This document shows positions 25,156 to 35,815 of a DNA stretch of 64,000 nucleotides, in pieces; the stretch's first letter is position 1; every line of letters begins with the position of its first letter. Source of the DNA: Parus major (lineage: Eukaryota > Chordata > Aves > Passeriformes > Paridae); assembly GCF_001522545.3 (NCBI RefSeq), contig NC_031774.1:19124749-19188748 (forward strand), read 5' to 3'. A model generated the notes under the pieces. That model saw nothing but the letters and a program-made list of their open reading frames with translations. It made no database searches and was not told the DNA's origin. Made by a program: the position numbers and the translations under genes.

Positions 25156-27320
25156 ATAGCAAGAGCAGCTGCTCTCTGGGTTCACATGCATCTCCTTGCA
25201 TAACTTTACTGTTGTGGTTCATGTTAGTCCAGCTAGATTAGTTAGAAAAGAGTTCTAGGTATCCTAGTTGATAACATTGTCATCTTCAGTACTCAGTGCA
25301 TAGTTGTGAAATGTGTGTAAAATGCCCATTTAGTCATACTCAAATCTTCCCTTCCCTGCTTACCAGGGCTGTCAACAAATCTCATATTAATTTCTTTAGG
25401 TTTAAGTAATCCCAAACCCATAAAATTAAGAGAAACAAGTAATACTTTACCTCCCTCTTTCCATATTCATGAATTGAGTAAATAACCAAAGACAAGTGCC
25501 ACACAATGTTGAAAGTTTGTCTGTCAAATGGCTCAGGTAAACATCCAAAACTTGGCACTTTCTGGCTTGCAGATGTCCCACTCACCTGCTGACACGATGA
25601 CAGTCCCTTGAATTACCCTGAACAAATGAAGCTGAATGAATGATGGTCATCTTTCCATGCCCTTTGCAGCTCTTTGAGGGACTGATGTTCCCTTTTGGCT
25701 TTTTGTCCACCTCCCCTTTGACCCTGCTTGCTACTCTCTGCCTGACTCATTTTCTCTTTTGAGATTCAGCAGCACATGAATGCTTTCCTTCAAGCTCATG
25801 AAAACAAAACTTGCTTCCATTCCCCAAACCATTCCATATAAACTCTGCTACACATTCTACTTGGGAATGTGGAAGGGTTCTTTAATATTTTTTTGGGGGG
25901 ATGTTGTGAATGGCATAGAAAACAGGGTATAGCCAAAACTATGTTAGCTAGTGATTTACTTGTATTGAAAAATACTAAAAATACTCTCAGAGATGTGGTA
26001 GTGTAATGAGGAAAAAGAGGGACTAATACTTACTAGATCTATGCCTAGCACTTTCTGTCACCTGAAGCAATTTTTCAGCCTCCCTGCCTCATTTTATACC
26101 TAAACAATTACTTATTCCATTGATTATCACAGGTTTTAATTAACTCTATTTGTAAACAACTAGGGAGAAATGTTCTAAAATGCATTCAGAAAATTAAAGG
26201 ACCATTAAGAAATCTTATCTGAAAACTTTTGGCTAAGGGCTTTCAGCCCTGCCTCATTTTCAAGGTGCTGCCAGCAAGAAAATAAGTGATCCCTCAGTGA
26301 AGGACAAGTCCCCAATATGTGTTTTCTTAGAGTTCTTTGGGTGCAACATTATAACTGCTGGCTTTGGTGGAAGCATTGACTCTTCCAGTGGGCTCGACCA
26401 GAAATTTTGGCATGACTAATCCTTTTTACTTCTAATAAGGATCACTAGAGTAAAAGCAGCTGTAGATGAACATTCTGTTTCAGTTGGAAACGTACTTGTA
26501 GGCATTGATCATGACTGTCTTGTGTAGCACACTCATTCTCAAAATGCTGTGTACTTTTTAGTATTTTTTCTCTTGCACATCCAAATCAACACATGTATAG
26601 AAATTGTGCAGTGTGTTTGCTAGTGGACTAAATAAGCTTTCACTTATGTATTTAGCATTTCAGGCTTTGTAGAACTACTAAATGTTTCAGATTGTCAAAA
26701 AAGTACAGTCCTTGATGACTGACATTTCTTTGTATGGATTGCAGAGTCAGATGCCCTTTTGGTGTCTGGTGTCTCAATGAAGCAGCTCAGTCACAGGTCA
26801 AATGACATCAATAAGATCACCCTTCATCAATATTTGGATACTCAGTTAAGCATAGAATATAAAGAGCCTTGATTCTCTACGCTCTGTATTTCCAAATGGG
26901 TATATACACCCTCAAGGATGTTCCAGGTTTGTTCAAAACTGAAGGTACCTAATGCTTTTGAAATTGAAAACTTGAAATTTACAGCTCTTTGGTAATTTTT
27001 TTTCAAATCTGTGTAAGAAGTCAGTTGCAATTGTGAAACATCTGCTAAGCCCAAGTAACTGTTCTCTGATTGCTGATTTACAGCACAAGTAAATAAATAT
27101 TATTTGTAATCTGTCTCACCTCCTTCTGCTTTGTAGAGTACATATTCACAGAGATTAACTTTGTTAAACAGTACAGGTAGGTACTTTCTGCAAGTGCCAA
27201 ATTCAAACTCACAAAATGTTTGTTAAAGAAGGGACTTGGCTTCCCTACCACTTTTCCACTGATGAGTGAGTTCTCTGGAGTTAATGACAGCTTGCAGCTT
27301 TACACCAAATATCATCTTCT
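25156..27320. other. Unique AT-rich sequence
   Basis: No element, RNA gene or exon is recognised. Open frames such as 25382-25585 (-) and 26842-27054 (-) are short and without family resemblance. Confidence 0.55.
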
Positions 27321-27662
27321 TGTGATTTAACCCCAGCCAGCAATTAGGCACCACACAGCTGCTCACTCACTCCCTACCCATGTGGGATGGGGGAAGGGAA
27401 TGGGAAGGGAAAAATGAGAAAAAATAAGAAAAAATGAGAAAAAATGAGAAAAAATGGGAAAGCTTCCAACTTTCACTTTTCCAGACCTTTTGCTGATGGT
27501 GTGGGGAGAGGAGCAGAAAAGCTTTTGACTGCCTTTGAGCACTGCTCAGCAGTAAGGAAAACATCATTGTATTATCAACATTGTTTCCAGCACAAATCCA
27601 AACACAGCCCTGTACCAGCAACTATGAAGAGAAATATCTCTACCCCAGCCAAAACCAGCACA
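27321..27662 (-). mobile_element. LTR (family A), internally deleted copy
   Basis: The plus strand starts tgtgatttaaccccagccag and ends cccagccaaaaccagcaca, which is the reverse complement of a very common bird LTR. Orientation is minus. The end segments align with the fuller copy at 31539-32107: the shared blocks are caccacacagctg/gtt, gagcactgctcagcag, tattatcaac and cagcacaaatcc. The middle, with the TATA box and CRE-like site of the other copy, is missing, so this copy is about 342 bp against 569 bp. In its place lies an A-rich 10-bp tandem repeat (27416-27455). No clear target-site duplication was found. Confidence 0.88.
27416..27455. repeat. Four-unit 10-bp tandem repeat (gagaaaaaat)
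   Basis: Four consecutive units read gagaaaaaat, aagaaaaaat, gagaaaaaat and gagaaaaaat. They lie inside the family A LTR where the other copy has a single gtaaaaatgaaaaactcac-like stretch, so the array probably grew within the element. The preceding 20 bp are also purine-rich (gggaagggaatgggaaggga). Confidence 0.9.
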
Positions 27663-30600
27663 CACCTGCACAAGATGCAGCCTCACAGGGACCACTTTTC
27701 TGCAGCTCTGGCTGTTGGTGTCCTTGGGGTGGCAGCAACTATCAAAAAAAAAGTGGGTTTTGGGTGATGTTTTTTATTTGGTTTGGTTTGGTTTATTTCC
27801 TGGGGGAAGGGCACTGGAGAAGCAGTCTTAAAATTGGAGAAAATCAGAGATAGCAAATTCTGCAGAGTTCCTTCTTTAATCTTCAATTTTCTGCTCAGCA
27901 GAACCATTCACAGGCAGATTATTTACTATTAAGACCTTATTTCAGATCAAACCCTGTGTGTCAGTAGATTAGAACATTGAGGAAGATTAGCTTCTCACTG
28001 TAGGTGGTGGGAGTAAGTTCTTTATCTTATCATTAGCATGGACTTTCATGAGTTTTGATTATAATTATTAATTCTACCAGCAGACTTCCAAGCAGGGATT
28101 AAAATGCAGATAGATGTCATTTAAGTTGGATAATCAAGCTGAAAGTGAGGGTTTTGTGGCAGGCAAATCCTCTTTTTTACAATTAAATTTTTTGACTTTT
28201 CAAAGTAATTTTTTTTGTTTAAGATGGGTTTGTTTACTTTCGTGTGCTTGTAATAGAGTTTTATTAAATATTTTTCCAGTCAAAGAAACATATTCTTAGT
28301 ATTTAGGTGAAATTTTATTCTGATTTGTATAAATTACATGTAAGATTCTTAAGCAATGTTTCTGCACACCCCTGCATTGTTGTAAGTGGAAGCCCAGCAT
28401 ACAGATGAAGAATTACTGAATTAATTAAAATGAAATAAATCCCTTCTTCTCTATTTCTTTCTTTTTTCCCCCCTTCTTTTGTCACTTTTTGATTTTTCTG
28501 ATATTCTTGGGTTTTCTCCTCTCTATGAATGTGAATAAATGGCATAGCTCTAAATACATAAGAATCCAATATATTGTCCTAGAGACAAGGTGAACATTTA
28601 TAGAACATCAGAAATTTTAAGCTTTCCATATTTCTACATATTATGAAGAAATCAGCAAATAAAGAGCAGACAATATTTCATCAGCAAAAACCTTTGGGTT
28701 AAGGTTTTAGACCAAAACGTCGTCGAGGCAGGCATCTGCTTCTTTTGCTGAAGTGTTTGGGTGCATAAAGAATGATAATATTTTATGCAATTGAAATGCT
28801 CGTAGAAGTTTGACTTTGTGAAATGTAAGATGCAAGGAGGTGAGAAGAAAACACTACCCAGTGAACAATAGGTAGCCATAGCCCAGACAAACAGCTGCAG
28901 TGAAGGTGGTTTCTTGGCTGTTTTAATTTTTATAATAGTCACATTATTGGCATGAGGCATCATTTATGACACAGGTAGTGATGACACACCTCTTGATTTC
29001 TTTTATATCACATTTAATTTTTTTTTTCTTGTGTCTTCCATTTCAGCTTACATTTCATGCTCCCTGGGGAGGGTTTGGCTTTTTCTTACATTTTGGAACA
29101 GCATCTATCTTAACAGGTCAGGCTTTTTTGGATAGCCTGGCAATTAACTATGAAGCTATGCATTTAAGCTGCATATAAGAGGAGGAATGTCTGTTATGTA
29201 ACAGCTTCAGAGGTGACAGTGTTTTGTAGGCTGAGGAATGGCAGTGTTGTAATGTTGCTTCAAAAAAAGGTGAAAGTCGATGGAGGCATTTTAATATGCT
29301 AATTTGGGTGAAGGCTTAAAAATATATGCAAATAGTTCATCTAATGTCACACAGAAAGTTAATAGTACACAGAGAGCCTAATCCTGGTCCTCCCAGACAC
29401 TGATCTCTAACAGCAAAATAGGATCTAGATAATCTGAAGGTTCCTATGGATTTTTGCTCATTTGTCTAGCTTTTCAGTGTTTAATGAAGATAATAGCTCC
29501 TTTCTGACACTTTTTGCATATTTAAACACACAGCTATGCCCACACTCTATCCACCTCCTTGCTCCCTGGTTCCTGAAAGCCATTTCTTGCTGTTTTCCTG
29601 CTACATAAAGAATACAGCCTTGGGCAAGCAGCACTAGCAGGGCTCATAGAACTGTCAGGGGAGGATCTGACATGTTATTCTCCCATCATCTGAGAACATG
29701 CTGCCGGGCATGTGCACACAGACAGGACGAGGTTTGTACCAGAAAAAAAAAACAACAAAAAAACCCCAGCCAGCAACTGAAGAATAAGAGTAGTTGAAAA
29801 GTTCATTTTCATCAAGATGTATCCCTAATGAGCATAAAAATGTTCATTTTGAGGCAGCAGATGCACAAAAAATCTAAATAAATTTCCCATGGCTGGTATG
29901 GTATAGGGGAATAGAGCCCACATGTGTATTTCTCTCCACATAAGTACAGCTATTAAAACTTATATTATACTTTAATGCATTCCTATTTGAGGCACGTTGT
30001 AACTAAACAAAAAGTGCACCAGGGATTAAACTATATGGAAAACAAAATATTCACATTGCTCATTGTCATTATTTAGCTTAGAATGAATTGAAAACTGGTG
30101 CGGATTTTTCTCTGTTTTCATCAGCAAAGGAATTTGAGCTTTTTCTTCTGTGGCAAGGCAGCAGCAAATCAATTCTGATCAGTAGATTTACCTGCTTGTT
30201 CAGTAGGGTGCTGTAAAGCCTCATGATTTAAGAGCCCTAGCTGCTGCTGTGCACATGTGAGAAATCCAGCTGTATCTCCAAGGTCTGTTAATGCTGAAGA
30301 ATTTTCTGTGCTGTTCACTCATCCCAAGGTTTAGGTCATATCTCATCCCTCTGTTAAGGACATGATTTTATGGTGCCAAATCCAAGAAGAATTACAACTT
30401 TCTTGGCCTCACTGGGACCAAATTCTGCTGCCATTTAAAACTCAGAGCAATTTTTGGAAGTTTTCCATAATTATCAATAGAAGCATAACTTCTTCAAAGG
30501 GAACTCGGAAGCCAAATGAAGACTTTGGGAATTTAGATGTTCTATTCATGTGCTATTCAACCCCAGCTCTGCAGCATGTTCAGAAAAAGCAAATATGCAT

Positions 30601-31538
30601 GGGAGATCTTAGCCCACCCTTATGTCTCTTGTGTTGTCTCAGAAGAGTAACAGCCTGTGTAGCTGGAAGGACTGTCTTTGATCTTACAGTGCCGAAGAGG
30701 ATTGCTTGATGCACTTGGGGAAGGCGGAATTTGGTGCCACACGAGGGCAGTAATGGAAAGAAGAATGAGAAAAGCCACAAAGATCCTTATTAGAAGTGAG
30801 GGGATTGTAGCAAGGAGGAATAACAGGGGAACACAGGGAGAAGGGGATGCTGAGAAAGCTGTGTGAAGAAGTTTGGACTTAATAGGAGGGGAAAAAGAAC
30901 AGAGAACGTATTCAGGAGCTATGCAATATTTGACTGAGGAAGCTCTAGAGACTTTCAACAGAGACAAGATATAAAGCAAGACCAGAAGAGAAGGATGTGA
31001 CTGCCATCATGATAATACACTTGAAGTAATCTTGATTTTGAAAAGCTAGTTTTTAACTGTTTCCTTGATGGAATTCTACAAAAGCCTTACCATTCTATGT
31101 GGGTATTTTAAAAATGCTTCCCCAGGCATGTGCCCTCGAGATATTTTCACAGCTTTCAACCTGTTTACCAAAGAGTTTCCACTTGGAACTTAAAAGTAGA
31201 AGATAATTAACATTCAGGTTATTACATTTGTGTTCTCTCTCTGTGCCCTTTCCATATGCAATGAGTAAGCTATTGCAGAGAAGGAGGCTTGGCTTAGATT
31301 ACAAACTCAGATTGAACATACACATACAGGATGAGTAAAAACATAAATACACTCACAGGACAATCTTATTTACACTCTAAAAAAGTCCCAGAAAACCCTC
31401 AATCTAAGGAAATAGTTACAGCATAAACTCTTAAAGAGAAGGATAATGATAAATTATGTTCTTGGTCTCTTTGTTAATGTGAGTATGAGCTTGCAGAGGG
31501 AAGAGCTAAGTAGCTAGCTTTAAATAGCTTTTACCAGT
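27663..31538. other. Unique sequence between two family A LTRs
   Basis: About 3.9 kb without retroviral coding text, so the two family A LTRs do not bound one provirus. A TTTGG-type run occurs at 27776-27793. An exon-like segment at 29047-29116 is listed separately. An octamer ATGCAAAT lies at 29326-29333. The segment 30640-30990 is purine-rich but noncoding as far as I can tell. Confidence 0.55.
29047..29116 (+). other. Exon-like segment with splice-type borders
   Basis: A long pyrimidine tract ending tcttccatttcag (to 29046) precedes 70 bp that stay open in the first frame and end at ACAG|gtcagg. The frame begins LTFHAPWGGFGFFLHF and is hydrophobic. It would end in phase 1, which is compatible with the start phase of the candidate at 34324-34401. 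No family is recognised. This level of signal is expected by chance in AT-rich DNA, so the call is weak. Confidence 0.15.
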
Positions 31539-31808
31539 TGTCATGATTTAACTCCAGTCAGCAATCAAGTACCACACAGTTGGTCCCTCACCAGCAGGAC
31601 TGGGGAAAGAATCAAAACAGTAAAAATGAAAAACTCACGAATTGAGAAAAAGGCAGTTCAATAGCTAAAGTGAGAGCCACGCACAGGAGCAAAGCAAACC
31701 AAGGAATTCTTTCACTACAGCCCTTGGGCAGACAGGTGTTCAGCCATCCCCAGGAAAGCAGGGCTTGGGAAGTGATTTGGGAAGAAAAATGCCATCACTC
31801 CAAACATC

Positions 31809-31836
31809 TTCCTTTCTTCCTTCCTTTCTTCCTTCC
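31809..31836. repeat. TTCC/TTTC-rich microsatellite within the LTR
   Basis: Interrupted pyrimidine repeat cttcctttcttccttccttt then cttccttcct. It lies just downstream of the TATA box in the LTR's minus-strand orientation. Confidence 0.85.
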
Positions 31837-31844
31837 TCACCCCA

Positions 31845-31869
31845 CTTTATATACTGAGCATGATGTCAT
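31845..31869 (-). promoter_or_regulatory. LTR core promoter: CRE-like site and TATA box
   Basis: On the minus strand TGACATCA (31862-31869) is followed after about 7 bp by GTATATAAAG (31845-31854). The CRE-like site differs from TGACGTCA by a change typical of CpG decay. Order and spacing are those of an LTR promoter reading leftwards. Whether it is still active cannot be told. Confidence 0.5.
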
Positions 31870-32107
31870 CTGGTGTGGAATATCCCTTTGGTCAGCTGGG
31901 CTCACCTGTCCTGGCTGTGTCTCCTCCCCTGCACCCCCAGCTCCCTCACACTGTGGCTGTACAAGAAGCAGAAAAGGCCTTGGCTCTGGGTGAGCCCTGC
32001 TCAGCAATAGCAGAAACATCTCTGTGTTATCAACCCTCTGTTCAGCACAAATCCAGAGTATAACCCTATACTAGCCACTGTGAGGAAAAATTAACAGCCA
32101 AACAACA

Positions 32108-32725
32108 TTCCACCTTCTGTATCATCATGCCCAGGTCCCACTGTATTCAAAACATGCCTCCTTCCCACCCTTTGATATGATACATGGACATTGTTGGCTT
32201 AAATTTAACCACCACCTCTACAAAATGTCCATGAAATATCCACAAATGTCCTCCAAATGTTCACTGAGTTAATATTTGGTCCATGACTTTGGGCTCCATC
32301 TGTTTTGGTGGTCACTCTGGACTGAAGAGGAGCTGTGTGTGAGGAGTTACTGGGCACCAAGTCAGGTTGGGTCACGGCTGCACTGCAGCTGCTTCTTGTA
32401 AGGCTCCTCCTCCATTAGATGGTGGTTCCTGTTGGAGTGATTCCTGTAACACACAACTCACAGCATGGACTACAACAACTTAAAGTCCATTACAAGCTCC
32501 ACCCTTGGCTCTTTCTGCTTTAACATTGCAGTGAATGCCTCCTCTTGTCCCCAGCCTGGCTGCAGCAAGAGGTTCCTGCTGGAATCCACCTTAGTATTCC
32601 TAGTCTTCCATGGGCTGCAGGAGCACAGCTGCTTCACCATGGTCTGCACCACGGGAGCTGCTCCAGTGTGGGTCCCCCGTGGGGTCACAAGTCTGCCATG
32701 GTTTAACTATGTGTTACAGGAATTG
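32108..32725 (-). mobile_element. Probable ERV-derived sequence adjoining the family A LTR
   Basis: Directly after the LTR the plus strand has ttccaccttctgtatcatca, whose complement is purine-rich and could be the polypurine tract before a 3' LTR. Farther right, 32600-32700 contains ccatgggctgcaggagcaca, accatggtctgcaccacggg and ccagtgtgggtcccccgtgg, wording I know from internal or LTR parts of bird ERVs. Related wording (cagcttggggcccccatggg) occurs in the family B copy near 50299. No protein-coding frame survives. The element is decayed and the right border is approximate. Confidence 0.55.
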
Positions 32726-35224
32726 CCATAATGGGAAGCACTTCTCTATTTGGTTGTGTGAGTTTGGGGCCCTATCTCTGAGCAGATTTTGCTTATTAAA
32801 AAAACTGACCAAAAATGGAAAAAAAAATTAAAAAGACAAAAAAAAGAAACCCACAAAAAAAAAGACAGCTGTTTTCCTTAAACACAATGCAAAGAAAAAA
32901 AAAAGTGTTTGGAGAAAAGGCACCTATGTTGACAGCAGATGAATGAATACATAGGCAGCATGAAATAGATCTCAATTTTCTTTCACTTGCGGGTTATAAT
33001 CCTGTAATCTTGACAGCCAAGGCCAAGAGATCTGTCTGTGAGAATCAGTGTTTTAGCAGATGGGAACCTCAGTGTTACTCATTGTTGGAAAAATGGATGA
33101 GAATGCCAAGAAGATGAAAGAAATCTTAACCTGAAGAGACAGGGCATAAAACAAACAGAAGCCTAAAACGCAAACAAAAGGAAATAAATTAATTTAAAGC
33201 CAAATAACAAATGGTTGAGTTGAGTCCAGATGTGGGTGCGTGTCACAGTCAGTCACCACAGATTCAGAGGTTTTGGTTCTATGTTATCATATATCATACA
33301 GAAAATATTTCATTGGGAAAGGGATCTTGTAGAGATCCATAGGGTCCTGAAGGTGCATTGGAAAGAGCTGCTCACTGGCTCCAGAATGAGGGAAATTAAG
33401 TACAATAAAGTACATACTACTTGGTACTTCTAAGTCACAGAGTAAGAAAGTGTGTGTTTGAGGCAAGACTTTGTGGATTAATTTTTAGTTAGGTTCAATA
33501 ACGGAATGAATGGCTTCATGGGAGAAAAGGCCTGTAAGAACTGCTAAACATAAAACAGGTAGAGAGAGAGTCCTAGGTGGAAATTATTGAAGTCTGTCAG
33601 AGTGCTCTCGAGAAATATTTACATGTCCTTGTTTTAAACCTCTCCCCAGGCATTTGCTGAAAATTTTTTTTGAGTCTTCCATGCTACTAGATTGTGTCCA
33701 ACAGTGGATATGGACATTTTTTGTACTAATGACATCGAACCTTCTATTCTCTGTGAGAAAAGGTAAATATGTATATACACATTCACTTTTGAGGCATTTT
33801 TATCTTGTTCAGAAAATCAATATGTGAGGTATTCCTTAATCACAAAAGGTAGTGTAGAGAAAGGCATTTGTCATTAAACAAAATTATTTGATTTTAAAAA
33901 GATTTTTAATAGTGTTGATTTTCAAGATTGTCAACAGTGTCTAGAGAGTGTGTCATGTAAGCATTTACAAGTCATGTAGGAAATTAGGATATGGAAAACT
34001 GAAGGGAAAAACTCCCAACCCAAAACAGAACTTCAGCAAAAGGTGAATTATTTTCCAAATGCCAACAGAGGCGCAGGGGAAAAAAAAATTATGTTGCAGC
34101 TTTGCCCTTATCACTCTCCTCAAAGACTTTGAAGCTGCCCATGAAAGAATACGATTCAAAATAGTAGCAATTACATTAATTACATTACTAAAAGATCAAG
34201 GTCACAACAACAGCAATTACCTGCAATTTTCCATTCCTCCAATTATATTATTACAAAAATGAACACTTGCTAACTACAATAAAGCTTTCAGGGGCACTAA
34301 AGTGAATTTTTTTTTCATTTCAGCATGTTTGCTAATTGTGTCAGGACTTCAGTGTAATGTGATTACTATTGCTTGGGTCTCATCAGAAGGAGAGAGGATA
34401 GGTAAGGCCTGCTTCTTCCAGGCTTCATCTACACATAACTTTTAACCTAGTACAACTACTGAGATCAGGAACACTATATTTCACTGAAATATTTATATCA
34501 CTATATATTCTAGTAGAATAAAACATTTGGGAATGAACTATATTAGCATGGGTATGTCTAGATCAGTTCAATAGGTTCCAAAATAAGCAGTTGTGCAGTT
34601 TTGTGACCCAGTATAACGAGACGCAGAAAAATGTCATGTTTCTGGTCCAGCTATGGTGGAAGAAATTACCACATCTTGCTGCTAGTCACCTGTATCTGCC
34701 AGCAAAGTATTTTTCATGAGCATTCCCTAAATTGCTTCAGGCAGAATCAGCCAGTGTCAGGGAGAGAATTTAAAGTGGTCTGGCAGTTTTTGCCTGCAGT
34801 GACTCAGGACGGCTGCTAGCCTGCTTTGAGTGATAACTTCAGTATAGGGATACTCACACCAGCTGTTGAAAGCAGTTGTTTCTTTCATTATCAAGAATGA
34901 ATTCGTAGTGCATATCCACAGCCTTTTAGCTGTGTTGCATTCTAGTGGAGATAAGGCCTTACCCATACTGAATTTATGCTAAAAAATGCACAGTTTCAGA
35001 TGGATCTCCCACTACAGACAACCACGGTCCAGAATATTTTCCAGCCTCATCTTGTAATAAAATATGGGTTTTGCTTCTGCTGCTATGATAGTGTAGAAAT
35101 AGGTTATTCCACAGTTGTACTCTTCTAATAGATAGAAAGCTTCTCACTGCCAGCCTATATTTAGTCATAGCCTGTTAACAGCTCCATGCTGCATGGTCTG
35201 TTTACATCCTTTAGCTTAAACAGC
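32726..35224. other. Unique AT-rich sequence
   Basis: No repeat family is recognised apart from A-rich simple tracts at 32820-32900. The splice-bordered open segment at 34324-34401 is listed separately. Just upstream of it, 34160-34260 is dense in ATTA/TAAT motifs (acattaattacattact). Confidence 0.5.
34324..34401 (+). other. Candidate coding exon, 78 bp
   Basis: The acceptor side is a strong T-rich tract ending tttttttttcatttcag (to 34323). The donor is ATAG|gtaagg, a good consensus. One frame is open throughout, starting at the third base, with peptide CLLIVSGLQCNVITIAWV followed by SSEGERI; the other two frames have stops. The length is a multiple of three, so it could be a phase 1-1 cassette exon. 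The first half is hydrophobic. I do not recognise the protein. The codons are not biased to G/C at third positions, so the call rests on splice sites plus one open frame. Confidence 0.25.
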
Positions 35225-35815
35225 TCCCTGCCCACATTGGCATCTATGTCCCAGAGTTATCTGTATAAAGCAATCGTATTTCCTCTCAGTCATTCTTTGT
35301 AACCTGAGCCCACTTGTAAGCCTGACTGTCTCCAGCCATCTCCCGCTCCTAATATTCCTCCCTGAATTGCTTCGGGCTGAACTTGTCACTCTTGAACATC
35401 AGTATCCAAAACTGCCCATAATAAACAAGATTCTTCTGTGTGCCTTTACTGCATATAACTTTGGTGTTTCATCTGGAAACATTTGTCCCAAAACATTCTT
35501 GTTAGCTTTTGCCTTTATTACAGCTGAATCATTTAAGCGTCTCATTGTCACCCAATTATCTATGGATAACTTGCTTCTAGCATATATAGCAGAATTATTT
35601 TTTACTTCTGAATGCATGACTTTGTACTCTGTCCTTTTATCTTCTTCTTTGGTCCCAGAGGATTTTCAGTTCTTCTTTTGTGATATTCCAATTTTTCTCT
35701 GTATTGACATTTTCTCCCAACCAGTGCTGGCACTGAATTTCATTAACACATTTCTTGTGTCAAAATAATTAGTGATTGTTTTTTTAAATGCTGCTAGGAC
35801 TTATACCTATCCCTT
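35225..35815 (-). mobile_element. Ancient CR1/L3-type LINE fragment
   Basis: Plus-strand wording follows the reverse complement of old amniote CR1/L3 3' regions: a block like ccctgaattgcttcgggctg, then ttgaacatcagtatccaaaactg, later a ttagcttttgcc…attatctatgga section, then ctgaatttcattaacacatt, and taaatgctgctaggacttat near the end. Identity is low and no frame is usable, so the copy is far older than the CR1s at 6842, 8790 and 17285. The assignment is from memory of the consensus, and the borders are approximate. Confidence 0.5.

Larger units (their letters stand above)
31539..32107 (-). mobile_element. LTR (family A), near full length
   Basis: Plus-strand ends are tgtcatgatttaactccagt and agccaaacaaca, so on the minus strand it reads TGTTGTTTGGCT … GGAGTTAAATCATGACA. 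A minus-strand TATA box is present (CTTTATATAC on plus, 31845-31854). A CRE-like TGATGTCA lies at 31862-31869, upstream of the TATA on that strand. A TTCC-rich microsatellite sits next to it at 31809-31836. It shares both ends and several internal blocks with 27321-27662. The 3' side leads to 32108 onward, which may be the adjoining internal ERV sequence. No exact target duplication is visible, consistent with loss of the other end. Confidence 0.9.

Noticed and set aside
27321..32107. A single provirus bounded by the two family A LTRs
   Set aside because: The LTRs differ strongly, the 3.9 kb between them has no retroviral text, and the internal side of the second copy, judged by orientation, lies to its right.
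35367..35768. 133-codon plus-strand frame
   Set aside because: Falls within the ancient CR1/L3-like fragment, antisense to it, so it is not a gene.
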